In this document: positions 1-7,614 of the stretch, piece by piece
How positions within the stretch are numbered: the stretch's first letter is position 1
Layout of the letters: each line of letters begins with the position of its first letter
Assembly: GCF_950066645.1 (NCBI RefSeq)
Contig: NZ_CATMFB010000003.1
Location: forward strand, 202,855-266,854
Length of the DNA: 64,000 nucleotides
Reading direction: 5' to 3'
Origin: an uncultured Thalassolituus sp.
GTDB lineage: Bacteria; Pseudomonadota; Gammaproteobacteria; Pseudomonadales; Oceanobacteraceae
Program-made: the position numbers and the translations under genes
The notes under the pieces: model-generated
Told to the model about the DNA's origin: nothing
Database searches by the model: none
What the model saw: only the letters and a program-made list of their open reading frames with translations

Positions 1-1
1 T

Positions 2-847
2 GGCTACCAGAATAACGCTCAATCCGGGCTGAAGGTGTGTCACAACACGCTGGACAGCTACATCAATACGCTGAGCGAAGCCCTGACCATTCCCGTAGCA
101 GAATACGAAGCCATTGGCGTACGTGGCGACGACGGCGAATACCGTCAGCTCAATACCAACATGCTGCAGATAGAGAACGAGTACTACAGCAATATCCGTC
201 CTAAGCGGGTCGGTTTGCCTGGCGAGAAGCCCCTGCAGGCCCTCGACCGTGCGGGCATTCAGTACATTGAAGTCCGCAGCACTGACGTAAACCCCTTCCT
301 GCCACTCGGGATCGATGTCCCTCAGATGCAGTTCCTGGACGTATTTCTGACCTGGTGCGCACTGACAGACAGCCCGGAAATCTCCGATGATGAATACGAG
401 AGAATCCAGACCAATTTCAGCCGCACAGTATACGAGGGGCGCCGCCCGGGACTGACCCTGCAGACCAGCAGTGGTGAGGTCAGCCTGCAGCGTCTTGGTA
501 TGGATCTGTTGGATGCCATGTCGGAGCTGGCGCGTACCATGGATACAGCGCATGGGCAGTGTTTCCACCTGGATACGCTGAATCAACAGCGCCTGAAGCT
601 GGCCGACTCCGCACTGACCCCTTCAGCGAAGATTCTGAGGATTATCGAAGAAGACGGTATTGAGTTTGCTACCCTGACACTCCAGCAGGCGCTGGAACAT
701 CGCAAGACGCTCTCTGAGCCCCTGTCTCCGACGGTACTGGAGCAATGGAAGAAAGCCGCGTCAGACAGCCTGCAGGAGCAGGCCGACATGGAAGCAGCAG
801 ACACTCTGTCGTTTGACGAGTACCTGCAGAATTATCTGAAACGCTGA
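2..847 (+). CDS. gshA: Glutamate-cysteine ligase, 3' part (5' end outside window)
   Basis: Catalyses ATP-dependent joining of L-glutamate and L-cysteine, the first step of glutathione synthesis, in the cytoplasm. The reading frame is open from base 2, so only the C-terminal 281 residues are here. An ATG at 35 is internal and not the real start. Segments characteristic of the E. coli-type (proteobacterial) enzyme are visible: LQIENEYY, then IRPKRV, then YIEVRSTDVNPF, then EGRRPGLTL, and MEAADT near the C terminus. The order and spacing follow E. coli GshA, about 518 aa in full. The stop abuts, without any gap, the stop of the convergent gene on the other strand. Family assignment is secure; the N-terminal half cannot be assessed. 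Confidence 0.95.
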   Translation, partial: GYQNNAQSGLKVCHNTLDSYINTLSEALTIPVAEYEAIGVRGDDGEYRQLNTNMLQIENEYYSNIRPKRVGLPGEKPLQALDRAGIQYIEVRSTDVNPFLPLGIDVPQMQFLDVFLTWCALTDSPEISDDEYERIQTNFSRTVYEGRRPGLTLQTSSGEVSLQRLGMDLLDAMSELARTMDTAHGQCFHLDTLNQQRLKLADSALTPSAKILRIIEEDGIEFATLTLQQALEHRKTLSEPLSPTVLEQWKKAASDSLQEQADMEAADTLSFDEYLQNYLKR

Positions 848-1249
848 TCAGTTCTGAACAACAAAGTTGTTGAAATAGACATCATCAATGTAGGGCATCC
901 CTTCAAGCTCGGTCATCAGAGCTTTCACCTCTTCAAGGGCGGTGCCCCGCAACTCCTCACGCCCCTGTGAGGAGTTCATGATTTCCGGCTCCTGCGCACT
1001 CAGCAGCATCACCAGATTATTGCGCAGATACGGCTTGTGATAACTGACCTTCTCAGCCGCTTCAACACTCGACACCTTCAGGGCAACGTCAGTGCGCAGA
1101 TATTTCATGCGCCCCGTGCTGCCGTAGTTCACGACAAAGGCAGGTTCAAAGTAGATGTATTGCACCTGCGGGCCCGCAGGCGCACCGTCTTCCGCCCACA
1201 CCAGGCCCGAAAAAACCAGCCCCACGACCAGCATCCAGCGTCTGAACAT
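848..1249 (-). CDS. FliL-like exported protein
   Basis: A 133-aa protein resembling the periplasmic domain of FliL, the flagellar basal-body protein that sits near the stator. An N-terminal hydrophobic stretch of about 16 residues ends in VWAED, which looks like a cleavable signal peptide rather than the permanent membrane anchor of true FliL. The mature part carries FliL-type features: a YLRTDVALKV strand, a helix with LRNNLVMLLS, and the ending IDDVYFNNFVVQ. A purine-rich AGGAGG ribosome site precedes the start. No flagellar genes are nearby, so a stand-alone FliL paralogue of this kind may not serve the flagellum. It is convergent with gshA, stop against stop. Family fairly sure, role unknown. 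Confidence 0.75.
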   Translation of the reverse strand: MFRRWMLVVGLVFSGLVWAEDGAPAGPQVQYIYFEPAFVVNYGSTGRMKYLRTDVALKVSSVEAAEKVSYHKPYLRNNLVMLLSAQEPEIMNSSQGREELRGTALEEVKALMTELEGMPYIDDVYFNNFVVQN

Positions 1250-1373
1250 AATTCCTCCTTTCTGAGTCCGTTACCTTTACCAAACATTGCTTAACAGAGT
1301 AGCAGCTGACACAGAAAGCGCCCGGGCAGCGTGATAAACTCAGGCCAGTTATGACTCACTGATAGGGAAAACC

Positions 1374-1889
1374 ATGTCGCTGTTAAAACGTATACCCGAC
1401 GGTGCGCTCAGCGCAGGTTACTTCGCCGGATTTCTCACCTGTATCGCTCTGCTGGGTGCAGCGTATTACTTTGAATACGCGCTGTATCTCGAGCCCTGCC
1501 CACTGTGTATTGTGCAGCGCATCGCGACCCTGATGGTCGGCATCGGATGCCTTTGGGCATTTCTCGGCAGAAACACCCAGTGGCCGCTACGGCTCGGCCT
1601 GTTGTTTACCAGCGCTTCATCCGTGTTTGGGGCCTGGGTTGCGAACCATCACGTCACCATCCAGAACCTTCCGGCCGATGAAGTCCCGGTCTGTGGACCC
1701 GGACTGGAATACATGATTGAGACCCTGCCCCCGAGTGAACTGATCACCACGATTCTCAAAGGCGACGGAAGTTGTGCAGATGTCTCCTGGCTGTTCCTGG
1801 GGCTGACAATGCCACAGTGGATGCTGGTGGTATTCCTTGGTTTTCTGGTCGTCAGTGTGGTGGCGGTGGTGCGGGTCTGGTCCCGTTAA
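1374..1889 (+). CDS. dsbB: Disulfide bond formation protein B
   Basis: Inner-membrane quinone reductase that reoxidises DsbA, passing electrons from periplasmic thiols to ubiquinone. The 171-aa product has four hydrophobic segments (about 13-32, 46-63, 72-90, 146-168). The first periplasmic redox pair is Cys42 and Cys45 in a CPLC motif followed by IVQR; the second pair is Cys107 and Cys134 in the second periplasmic loop. These match the four essential cysteines and the length of E. coli DsbB. The start has an AGGGA ribosome site 5-6 bases upstream. No dsbA is adjacent. The neighbour rsd follows about 135 bases downstream and probably has its own promoter. Confidence 0.95.
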   Translation: MSLLKRIPDGALSAGYFAGFLTCIALLGAAYYFEYALYLEPCPLCIVQRIATLMVGIGCLWAFLGRNTQWPLRLGLLFTSASSVFGAWVANHHVTIQNLPADEVPVCGPGLEYMIETLPPSELITTILKGDGSCADVSWLFLGLTMPQWMLVVFLGFLVVSVVAVVRVWSR

Positions 1890-1908
1890 TGCACAGATAC
1901 CGGGCATT

Positions 1909-1939
1909 GCAAGAAAAAAAACTGAAAAAAGTTTCTTGC
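1909..1939 (+). terminator. Possible terminator hairpin after dsbB
   Basis: GCAAGAAA at 1909-1916 pairs with TTTCTTGC at 1932-1939 across a 15-base A-rich loop. A run of six T residues follows after a short gap, at 1947-1952. It lies about 20 bases past the dsbB stop. The A/T-rich stem makes it a weak terminator candidate. Confidence 0.4.
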
Positions 1940-1965
1940 CTCTGACTTTTTTACGCGCCTATATT
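1936..1965 (+). promoter_or_regulatory. Candidate sigma-70 promoter of rsd
   Basis: TTGCCT at 1936-1941 and TATATT at 1960-1965 are separated by 18 bases and match the sigma-70 -35 and -10 elements at four and five of six positions. The predicted start would leave a leader of about 50 bases before the rsd start at 2025. Inferred from sequence only. Confidence 0.45.
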
Positions 1966-2024
1966 GTGGGTCATTAAGAGACACAGAACGTGGCTATAAC
2001 CACAGAGTTACCGGGGATTTTTTC

Positions 2025-2498
2025 ATGTTAGAACAATGCAAAGACGCGCAGGAACGCTGGGGCGGTGTACACCAGATGATCGATAAGTGGCTGAATGACC
2101 GTCAGGCCCTGATTGTCCGCTTCTGCAATCTGAGCGCATCTCGTCCACTTTCCGACGAAACACCACTCGGCCAGAGCATCCAGGCCATGTGTGAATCACT
2201 GATCGATTACTGTTCGGCCGGACACTTCGAAATTTATGAACAGCTGATGGCCGAAGCGCGTGAGTTTGATGACGGCAGCATCTCGCTGGCCGACGAACTG
2301 ATGCCGCGACTGGAAGAACTGACCGGCAAATGCGTTGATTTCAACGATACCTACGACAAGCACTGTACGCTGGATCAGCTGGCGAAACTGCCAGAAGATC
2401 TGTCATCGCTGGGTGAGGTCATGGAAGAGCGTTTCCAGATCGAAGATCAGCTCATTGAAAAAATGCACAACGTACACCGCGAAGCAGTGGCCAGCTGA
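2025..2498 (+). CDS. rsd: Rsd/AlgQ family anti-sigma-70 regulator
   Basis: Binds region 4 of the housekeeping sigma factor RpoD and sequesters it, favouring alternative sigma factors in stationary phase; in Pseudomonas the homologue AlgQ also affects alginate and virulence genes. The 157-aa protein is all-helical and starts MLEQCKDAQERWGG, the typical AlgQ-like N terminus. It then has VDxWL-like IDKWLNDRQALIV, a central SLIDYCSAGHFEIYEQL (the most conserved Rsd segment), and a final helix EERFQIEDQLIEKM. The length matches the family. It lies between dsbB and a WD40 lipoprotein. Assignment is confident; the choice between the names rsd and algQ depends on lineage. Confidence 0.92.
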   Translation: MLEQCKDAQERWGGVHQMIDKWLNDRQALIVRFCNLSASRPLSDETPLGQSIQAMCESLIDYCSAGHFEIYEQLMAEAREFDDGSISLADELMPRLEELTGKCVDFNDTYDKHCTLDQLAKLPEDLSSLGEVMEERFQIEDQLIEKMHNVHREAVAS

Positions 2499-2527
2499 AC
2501 CTCAGATTCTGGTCTAAACTGACAGCA

Positions 2528-2565
2528 GGCGCGCGAGTTCCGCGCGCCGTGTTTCACTAACACGG
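2528..2565 (+). promoter_or_regulatory. Two overlapping alternative hairpins before the WD40 gene
   Basis: GGCGCGCG (2528-2535) pairs perfectly with CGCGCGCC (2541-2548) across a 5-base loop. CCGTGTT (2547-2553) pairs perfectly with AACACGG (2559-2565), also across 5 bases. The two stems share bases 2547-2548, so they cannot both form fully. The second stem ends in the weak CGGA ribosome-site region of the gene at 2576. There is no T run, so this looks more like a leader or attenuator structure than a plain terminator; that is inference. Confidence 0.45.
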
Positions 2566-2575
2566 AACTGTTGTC

Positions 2576-3535
2576 ATGCGTTTCCCTTTCCTGCTTTCTG
2601 TTGCCCTGTCTTCCCTGCTTCTCGCGGGCTGTGACAGCGGTGAAAAACCCTCCGAGTTTTATGATGTTGCTGTTCAGGGCACCTACAGCCTGCGCCTGAA
2701 CCACGAAGGCAACGCTGCGTTTGTCGGCAGCCTGTTCCACGGCGGCAGTTACTGGACACTGATCCCCCCAGAGCGACACTTTGACTGGAACCATAAAGCG
2801 GAAACGGTCAGCAACCTGACCAGCGCCAGCTTCTCGCCTGCGGACGACTTCGTCGCCACCAGTGACAGCAAAACCATCGTTCTCTGGAGCGTCGCGACCG
2901 GCGCCGCCATCTGGTACTGGAATGCCCCCGGCGATATCAAAGACATAGCGCTGACAAACCGGGGCGAACTTGCTCTGCTGGGCATGGACGATTACACAGC
3001 CACACTGTTTGATATCCGCAACGGGGGCATACGGCATCGCCTCGCGCACGAAGGCGTGGTTTATGATGTGAGTATCAATCAGGAAGGGCTGGTAGCGGCG
3101 ACCGCCAGTGACGACCTGACAGCCGCCGTATGGAATCTGAACGACGGCACCAGAATTCAGACCTTCAAACACTCGAATCAGGTCCGTACCGCCGAGCTAT
3201 CACCCAGTGGCCGCCTGTTATTCACTTCCGCCATGAGCGAGCCCGGCCGGATCTGGGACGCACGCAGCGGGCAATTATTGTACGAACTGCCAGGGTCTCG
3301 CGGACATTTCGGCGCGGCGCGTTTTAATGCTGGTGAGCAGTATCTGTTGACGGGCAATACCAGCGGCATGATACAGCTCTGGAACCTGAACGATGGCTCC
3401 GAAAGCAAACGATGGCAGGCGACGTCTGGCGAAAACTGGATAGGTAATACAGTGTCCGTTGAAGATGTCGCCTTTTCCAACAGTGGCGCCGTAGCGGCTG
3501 GCGCGAACGGCCGGATTTACTACATGAGCTTCTGA
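2576..3535 (+). CDS. WD40-repeat lipoprotein
   Basis: A 319-aa predicted lipoprotein. The signal peptide ends in a lipobox LLAGC with Cys19 as the acylated residue, followed by Asp, a residue at +2 that in E. coli favours inner-membrane retention. The rest is a series of WD40-type blades, seen from repeated endings such as IVLWSVATG, AAVWNLNDG, GRIWDARSG and IQLWNLNDG spaced about 40 residues apart, suggesting a six- to seven-bladed propeller. WD40 propellers are usually interaction platforms with no enzymatic activity. It follows rsd by 77 bases that contain two overlapping hairpins. Its partner is unknown, and no other gene nearby suggests one. Confidence 0.85.
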   Translation: MRFPFLLSVALSSLLLAGCDSGEKPSEFYDVAVQGTYSLRLNHEGNAAFVGSLFHGGSYWTLIPPERHFDWNHKAETVSNLTSASFSPADDFVATSDSKTIVLWSVATGAAIWYWNAPGDIKDIALTNRGELALLGMDDYTATLFDIRNGGIRHRLAHEGVVYDVSINQEGLVAATASDDLTAAVWNLNDGTRIQTFKHSNQVRTAELSPSGRLLFTSAMSEPGRIWDARSGQLLYELPGSRGHFGAARFNAGEQYLLTGNTSGMIQLWNLNDGSESKRWQATSGENWIGNTVSVEDVAFSNSGAVAAGANGRIYYMSF

Positions 3536-3538
3536 GAC

Positions 3539-3976
3539 CTACCTCTGAGACTCGAGGTACTGAGTCCGCTGCTCCATCAGTGCCTTAACCTGCTCGGCCT
3601 GACGAAAAGCTTCTTCGGCACGCTGCGGTGTGACTACCGGGATGGCCGGTAACTCAGAGTTCAGAGAAGTTATCCCCCCGGATTCACCAGCCACGGCCTT
3701 AGGGGCATCCACAGGTGCCAGGATATTTGCTGCGGTGTCGACGTTGACAGGCACAGCATGTGCGCCATCGGGCACCTCATCTCCAAAGTGCCAGTTCCCT
3801 GCGGCGTCCTGCCATTTGTAGAAGGTCTGCCGGGTAGAAGAACTGGACAGCACATCCTCTGGCGGCATGTACCTGCTCAGCCCTGAAGAGCCTCCTCGCA
3901 TCTTATCCATCAGATATGGAGTTGCTGCCATAATTGCTACGGCAGAAATCATCATCAAAATAAGACCAAACTTCAT
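3539..3976 (-). CDS. DUF4124-like membrane-anchored protein
   Basis: A 145-aa protein with one N-terminal transmembrane segment (about 3-23) and a short extracytoplasmic domain. Residues about 50-67 carry a YKWQDAAGNWHFGDEVP motif, the signature of the DUF4124 family, in which the domain typically begins with a YKW.D..G..H....P pattern. The C-terminal third (about 112-145) is predicted to be a charged helix rich in Glu, Gln and Arg. It is convergent with the WD40 lipoprotein, with 3 bases between the stops. No function is established for the family; envelope association is inferred. Confidence 0.7.
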   Translation of the reverse strand: MKFGLILMMISAVAIMAATPYLMDKMRGGSSGLSRYMPPEDVLSSSSTRQTFYKWQDAAGNWHFGDEVPDGAHAVPVNVDTAANILAPVDAPKAVAGESGGITSLNSELPAIPVVTPQRAEEAFRQAEQVKALMEQRTQYLESQR

Positions 3977-4052
3977 TAGGTACTCCCTGTCATCCCAAAA
4001 TTTCCATTTTCGCGTATGCTTATACCATAGCCTTTTATTGTACGCAGGCGCG

Positions 4053-4811
4053 ATGAACCAGATGATGTCAGGTCAGCACAGTAATTCAATACGTACCGTC
4101 AGTTATAAACCGCCGGTGCGTATTCTTGTTGCTAACGCCAAGGGCGGCTGTGGCAAAACGACCCTGGCAACCAACCTTGCCTGTCAGTTCGCCCGCGCAG
4201 GCGAAACGACCGTGCTGATCGATCACGACCCTCAGGGCTCGGCCTCTGACTGGCTGGCACAACGCAGCGCCCGTCTGCCAATCATCAACGGACTGTCAGC
4301 CGTGAAAGAACGCCACGGAGGCGGTTCGACACTGAGCTGGCGGATGCGGATACATCCCTCCACCGAAAGAGTCGTCATTGATACACCCGCAGGGTTGCAC
4401 GGCAATGAACTCTCCGATCTGGTGGCGCAGGCCGATATTGTTCTGATTCCGGTGATCCCATCCGCCATTGATATGCGCGCCGTCACTGAATTCATTCAGG
4501 AACTGATGAAAACCCAGGCGTTTCGTCAGAAGCCCAAACCGGTGGCAGTTATTGCCAACCGCGTGAAGCGCAACACTCTCAGCTTCGGCGCACTGCAGGC
4601 TTTTCTCGATGAACTGCATATTCCTTTCATCGCCTCGCTGCGCGATACCCAGTTTTACGTACGTGCAGGTGAGCACGGCTTTGGCGTCGTAGATTTTGAC
4701 CGCCAGCATGACAAAGAAATCGAAGAGTGGTTACCACTGATGAAATGGCTGACGCAGACCGTCGGACAACTGCAGAGCAGCACAGAGAAGGAGACAAACA
4801 GTCCTCGCTGA
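4053..4811 (+). CDS. ParA/MinD-family ATPase
   Basis: Cytoplasmic deviant-Walker ATPase of 252 aa. The Walker A loop KGGCGKTT lies at residues 30-37, with the lysine at its first position that defines the ParA/MinD group. The Walker A' region LIDHDPQGS follows, with the Asp typical of the family. The frame is open further upstream, but the ATG at 4053 is preferred because the extra 62 residues overlap the oppositely transcribed DUF4124-like gene and do not resemble the family. No parB or parS-like site lies next to it, so this is an orphan ParA that may position a cellular cargo instead of a chromosome. Family certain, cargo unknown. Confidence 0.85.
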   Translation: MNQMMSGQHSNSIRTVSYKPPVRILVANAKGGCGKTTLATNLACQFARAGETTVLIDHDPQGSASDWLAQRSARLPIINGLSAVKERHGGGSTLSWRMRIHPSTERVVIDTPAGLHGNELSDLVAQADIVLIPVIPSAIDMRAVTEFIQELMKTQAFRQKPKPVAVIANRVKRNTLSFGALQAFLDELHIPFIASLRDTQFYVRAGEHGFGVVDFDRQHDKEIEEWLPLMKWLTQTVGQLQSSTEKETNSPR

Positions 4812-4828
4812 GGGCCAACCTCAGCGAG
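4804..4828. terminator. Hairpin between convergent parA-like and aldolase genes
   Basis: CTCGCTGAG (4804-4812) and CTCAGCGAG (4820-4828) form a perfect 9-bp stem with a 7-base loop. It includes the stop codon of the ATPase gene and lies 12 bases from the aldolase stop. There is no T run on either side, so it may act as a bidirectional transcription barrier or an RNA end-protecting stem. Confidence 0.5.
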
Positions 4829-4839
4829 AACCTGAACAG

Positions 4840-5865
4840 TTACTGCCTACCCAGCAGATCCAGAGCAACGTCGACGATCATGTCTTCCTGACCGCCAACC
4901 ATACCGCGCTTACCCAGCTCCACCAGAATATCGACTGTCTTCAACCCGTACTTCTTCGCAGCGACTTCCGAATGCCGCAGAAAGCTGGAATACACGCCGG
5001 CGTATCCAAGCGCCAGAGTTTCACGGTCAACGCGTACAGGCCGGTCCTGTAAGGGCCTGACAATGTCGTCAGCGGCATCCATCAAGGTATAAAGATCGGT
5101 ACCATGATTCCAGCCAAGACGCTCAGCAGCCGCAATAAAGACTTCGAGCGGTGCGTTACCGGCACCGGCCCCCATGCCAGCGAGAGAGGCGTCAATACGG
5201 TCACAACCTTCCTCAACCGCAACAATTGAGTTAGCCACCCCGAGCGAAAGGTTGTGGTGTGCGTGCATCCCCGTTTGTGTTGCCGGATCCAACACATCTT
5301 TTACCGCCCGGAAGCGATCCCGGATATCCTTCATGCTCATTGCGCCGCCAGAATCCACGATGTAAATACAGGTCGCGCCGTATTCTTCCATCAGCTTTGC
5401 CTGTGTGGCCAGATTCTGAGGCGTGGTCATATGACCCATCATCAGAAAGCCCACCGTATCCATACCCAGTGCCCGCGCATAATCAATGTGCTGGCGGGAG
5501 ATATCCGCCTCGGTGCAATGGGTTGCGACCCGTACGACCCGCGCCCCCGCATCATAAGCATTTTTCAGATCGTGACAGGTTCCGATACCCGGAAGCAGCA
5601 GAGTCGCGACCTGTGCATGCGAAACGACATCGGCCACCGCTTCGATCCACTCAAGATCGGTATAAGCGCCAAAGCCATAGTTAAAACTGGAGCCTTGCAG
5701 ACCATCACCATGGGCGACTTCGATACTGTCTACCCGGGCGTGATCGAGTGCTACAGCGATACGCTGAACATCCTCCAGTGAATACTGATGGCGTACCGCA
5801 TGACTGCCATCACGTAGGGTTACATCTGAAATATAAAGTTTTTTCTCAGCGATATTCGTCATCAT
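4840..5865 (-). CDS. mhpE: 4-hydroxy-2-oxovalerate aldolase
   Basis: Splits 4-hydroxy-2-oxovalerate into pyruvate and acetaldehyde, the last carbon-carbon cleavage of the meta pathway; the aldehyde is normally channelled to the partner dehydrogenase. The 341-aa length matches MhpE/DmpG/BphI. The N-terminal metal-site motif [14 protein letters not shown] is present, as is the [13 protein letters not shown] strand with its metal-binding histidines, and a Gly-rich [14 protein letters not shown] loop near residue 225. It is the last gene of the six-gene operon and starts 7 bases after the dehydrogenase stop. The symbol reflects family membership; DmpG/BphI-type naming would fit equally well. Confidence 0.93.
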   Translation of the reverse strand: MMTNIAEKKLYISDVTLRDGSHAVRHQYSLEDVQRIAVALDHARVDSIEVAHGDGLQGSSFNYGFGAYTDLEWIEAVADVVSHAQVATLLLPGIGTCHDLKNAYDAGARVVRVATHCTEADISRQHIDYARALGMDTVGFLMMGHMTTPQNLATQAKLMEEYGATCIYIVDSGGAMSMKDIRDRFRAVKDVLDPATQTGMHAHHNLSLGVANSIVAVEEGCDRIDASLAGMGAGAGNAPLEVFIAAAERLGWNHGTDLYTLMDAADDIVRPLQDRPVRVDRETLALGYAGVYSSFLRHSEVAAKKYGLKTVDILVELGKRGMVGGQEDMIVDVALDLLGRQ

Positions 5866-5872
5866 TTTTCCC

Positions 5873-6811
5873 TCAGCGCTGGAGCATAGATTCGGCCATG
5901 CGCTCTGCTGTCGCTAATGCCGCAGAGGTCATGATGTCGAGGTTGCCTGCATAGGCAGGCAGATAGTGAGCCGCTCCCTCAACTTCGAGAAACACGGAAG
6001 TTTTCAGACCAGAAAACCGACCATGCCCAGGAATGGTCAACGGGCTTTCTTCGGGAATCACTTCAAACTGAATATCCTGCTTCAGACGATATCCGGGAAC
6101 ATAGCTTCTGACCGACTGAATCATTTCTTCAACCGATTGCCGGACAGACTCCTGATCGGCAGCTGCCGAAAGCACATACACGGTATCGCGCATTATCAGT
6201 GGTGGCTCGGCGGGGTTAAGTACAATAATCGCCTTCCCTTTGTCTGCGCCTCCCACCACGCGGATTGCTTCCGACGTTGTTTCGGTAAACTCGTCGATAT
6301 TTGCACGCGTGCCTGGGCCTGCTGAGCGACTGCTGATCGACGCTACAATTTCGGCATAATGCACATGCGCCACTTTCGACACGGCAGCGACAACAGGGAT
6401 GGTCGCCTGCCCACCGCAGGTCACCATATTGACGTTGTCTTTCTCAACATGCGCGTCTCCGTTAACCACGGGAACACAATATGGGCCAATGGCTGCCGGC
6501 GTCAGATCAATACAACGTATGCCCGGCTTATAACGGCGCAGGTAAGCATCGTTATTGATATGCGCGCTGGCAGAAGTTGCATCAAACACAATATCTATAT
6601 CGTTAAATACCGGCATACGAACCAGGCCTTCAACACCCTCATGGGTGGTCGCAACATCCATGCGACGGGCACGTGCCAGACCATCAGATTCCGGGTCGAT
6701 ACCGACCATAGCTGCAATCTCAATATTTTTGCCGTGGCGTAATATTTTGATCATCAGATCCGTACCGATATTACCGCTGCCAATAATGGCGGCTTTAAGT
6801 TTTTTATTCAT
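5873..6811 (-). CDS. mhpF: Acetaldehyde dehydrogenase (acylating)
   Basis: Converts acetaldehyde, NAD+ and CoA to acetyl-CoA, and forms a complex with the aldolase encoded just downstream. The 312-aa protein has an N-terminal Rossmann fold, [12 protein letters not shown] at residues 9-20, and the catalytic Cys132 in [12 protein letters not shown]. Both are typical of the MhpF/DmpF/BphJ family, as is the length. It starts 9 bases after the hydratase stop. Function is well supported by sequence and by its neighbours. Confidence 0.94.
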   Translation of the reverse strand: MNKKLKAAIIGSGNIGTDLMIKILRHGKNIEIAAMVGIDPESDGLARARRMDVATTHEGVEGLVRMPVFNDIDIVFDATSASAHINNDAYLRRYKPGIRCIDLTPAAIGPYCVPVVNGDAHVEKDNVNMVTCGGQATIPVVAAVSKVAHVHYAEIVASISSRSAGPGTRANIDEFTETTSEAIRVVGGADKGKAIIVLNPAEPPLIMRDTVYVLSAAADQESVRQSVEEMIQSVRSYVPGYRLKQDIQFEVIPEESPLTIPGHGRFSGLKTSVFLEVEGAAHYLPAYAGNLDIMTSAALATAERMAESMLQR

Positions 6812-6820
6812 CGAATTACC

Positions 6821-7600
6821 TCACACCAGACGACAGGAAACAGAACCCAGTGCTCCCATGCGGGCCTGAATAATGTCACCGGATTGAATATTCACCATGG
6901 GGCCAAGTGCTCCGGAGAGAATAACCTCTCCCGCTTTAAGACCTTCACCCCGAGCCGCCATAGTGCAGGCCAGCCAATACGCTGCGCGTAATGGATGACC
7001 AAGACAGGCAGCTCCCGTACCAACCGACGCGACAGATCCGTTCAGATCGAGCTGCATCCCTATCTCATGTAAATCAAGATCACCGATAGCGACAGGTTGA
7101 TTACCCAGTACATACAGACCGCAGGACGCGTTATCTGCAACTGTGTCCGCCAGCGAAATTTTCCAGTCGGCGATGGCGCTATCGACGATTTCAAGCGCCG
7201 GAAGCGCATATGCAAGACACGCCAGAAACTCAGCATAAGAAGGCGTTTCTGATTGCAGGTCTTTGCCGACAACAAAGGCAACCTCAGCTTCAATTTTCGG
7301 CTGCAGAAGCGTATCGGTCGGCACTGCTTCACCATCCAGATATTCCATATCCTGAAAGAGAACACCAAAGTCTGGTTGCGCTACGCCCAGCTGTTGCTGC
7401 ACGGATGCAGACGTCAGGCCGACCTTCTTTCCCGAGATTCTGCCGCCCTGTGACAGTCGGTTGCGGGTGTTTATATCTGCGACAGCGTAAGCGTCATTCA
7501 GCGTAACCACGCCATAATCTTCGGATATTTTATTGATAGGCTTCCTGAACTCACGAGCCTCGCGCAGTGCTTTCGCTGCGGCTGATATTTCTACGTTCAT
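6821..7600 (-). CDS. mhpD: 2-hydroxypenta-2,4-dienoate hydratase
   Basis: Adds water to 2-hydroxypenta-2,4-dienoate to give 4-hydroxy-2-oxovalerate. The 259-aa protein belongs to the MhpD/fumarylacetoacetate hydrolase-fold family. Family features include GKKVGLTSASVQQQLG (about 57-72), the PKIEAEVAFV segment with acidic metal ligands (about 101-110), and a C-terminal GEVILSGALGPM. It lies between the flavin hydroxylase and the dehydrogenase, with gaps of 14 and 9 bases. A close alternative in this fold is 4-oxalocrotonate decarboxylase, but no other 4-oxalocrotonate branch gene is present. Confidence 0.9.
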   Translation of the reverse strand: MNVEISAAAKALREAREFRKPINKISEDYGVVTLNDAYAVADINTRNRLSQGGRISGKKVGLTSASVQQQLGVAQPDFGVLFQDMEYLDGEAVPTDTLLQPKIEAEVAFVVGKDLQSETPSYAEFLACLAYALPALEIVDSAIADWKISLADTVADNASCGLYVLGNQPVAIGDLDLHEIGMQLDLNGSVASVGTGAACLGHPLRAAYWLACTMAARGEGLKAGEVILSGALGPMVNIQSGDIIQARMGALGSVSCRLV

Positions 7601-7614
7601 AGTTATTTTCCTGC

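Noticed and set aside
2447..3172. 241-codon minus-strand open frame over rsd and the WD40 gene
   Set aside because: It overlaps two well-supported genes on the other strand and its product looks like reversed coding sequence.
5254..6742. Long plus-strand frames opposite the aldolase and dehydrogenase genes
   Set aside because: Both opposite-strand genes have clear catalytic motifs, while these frames have none.
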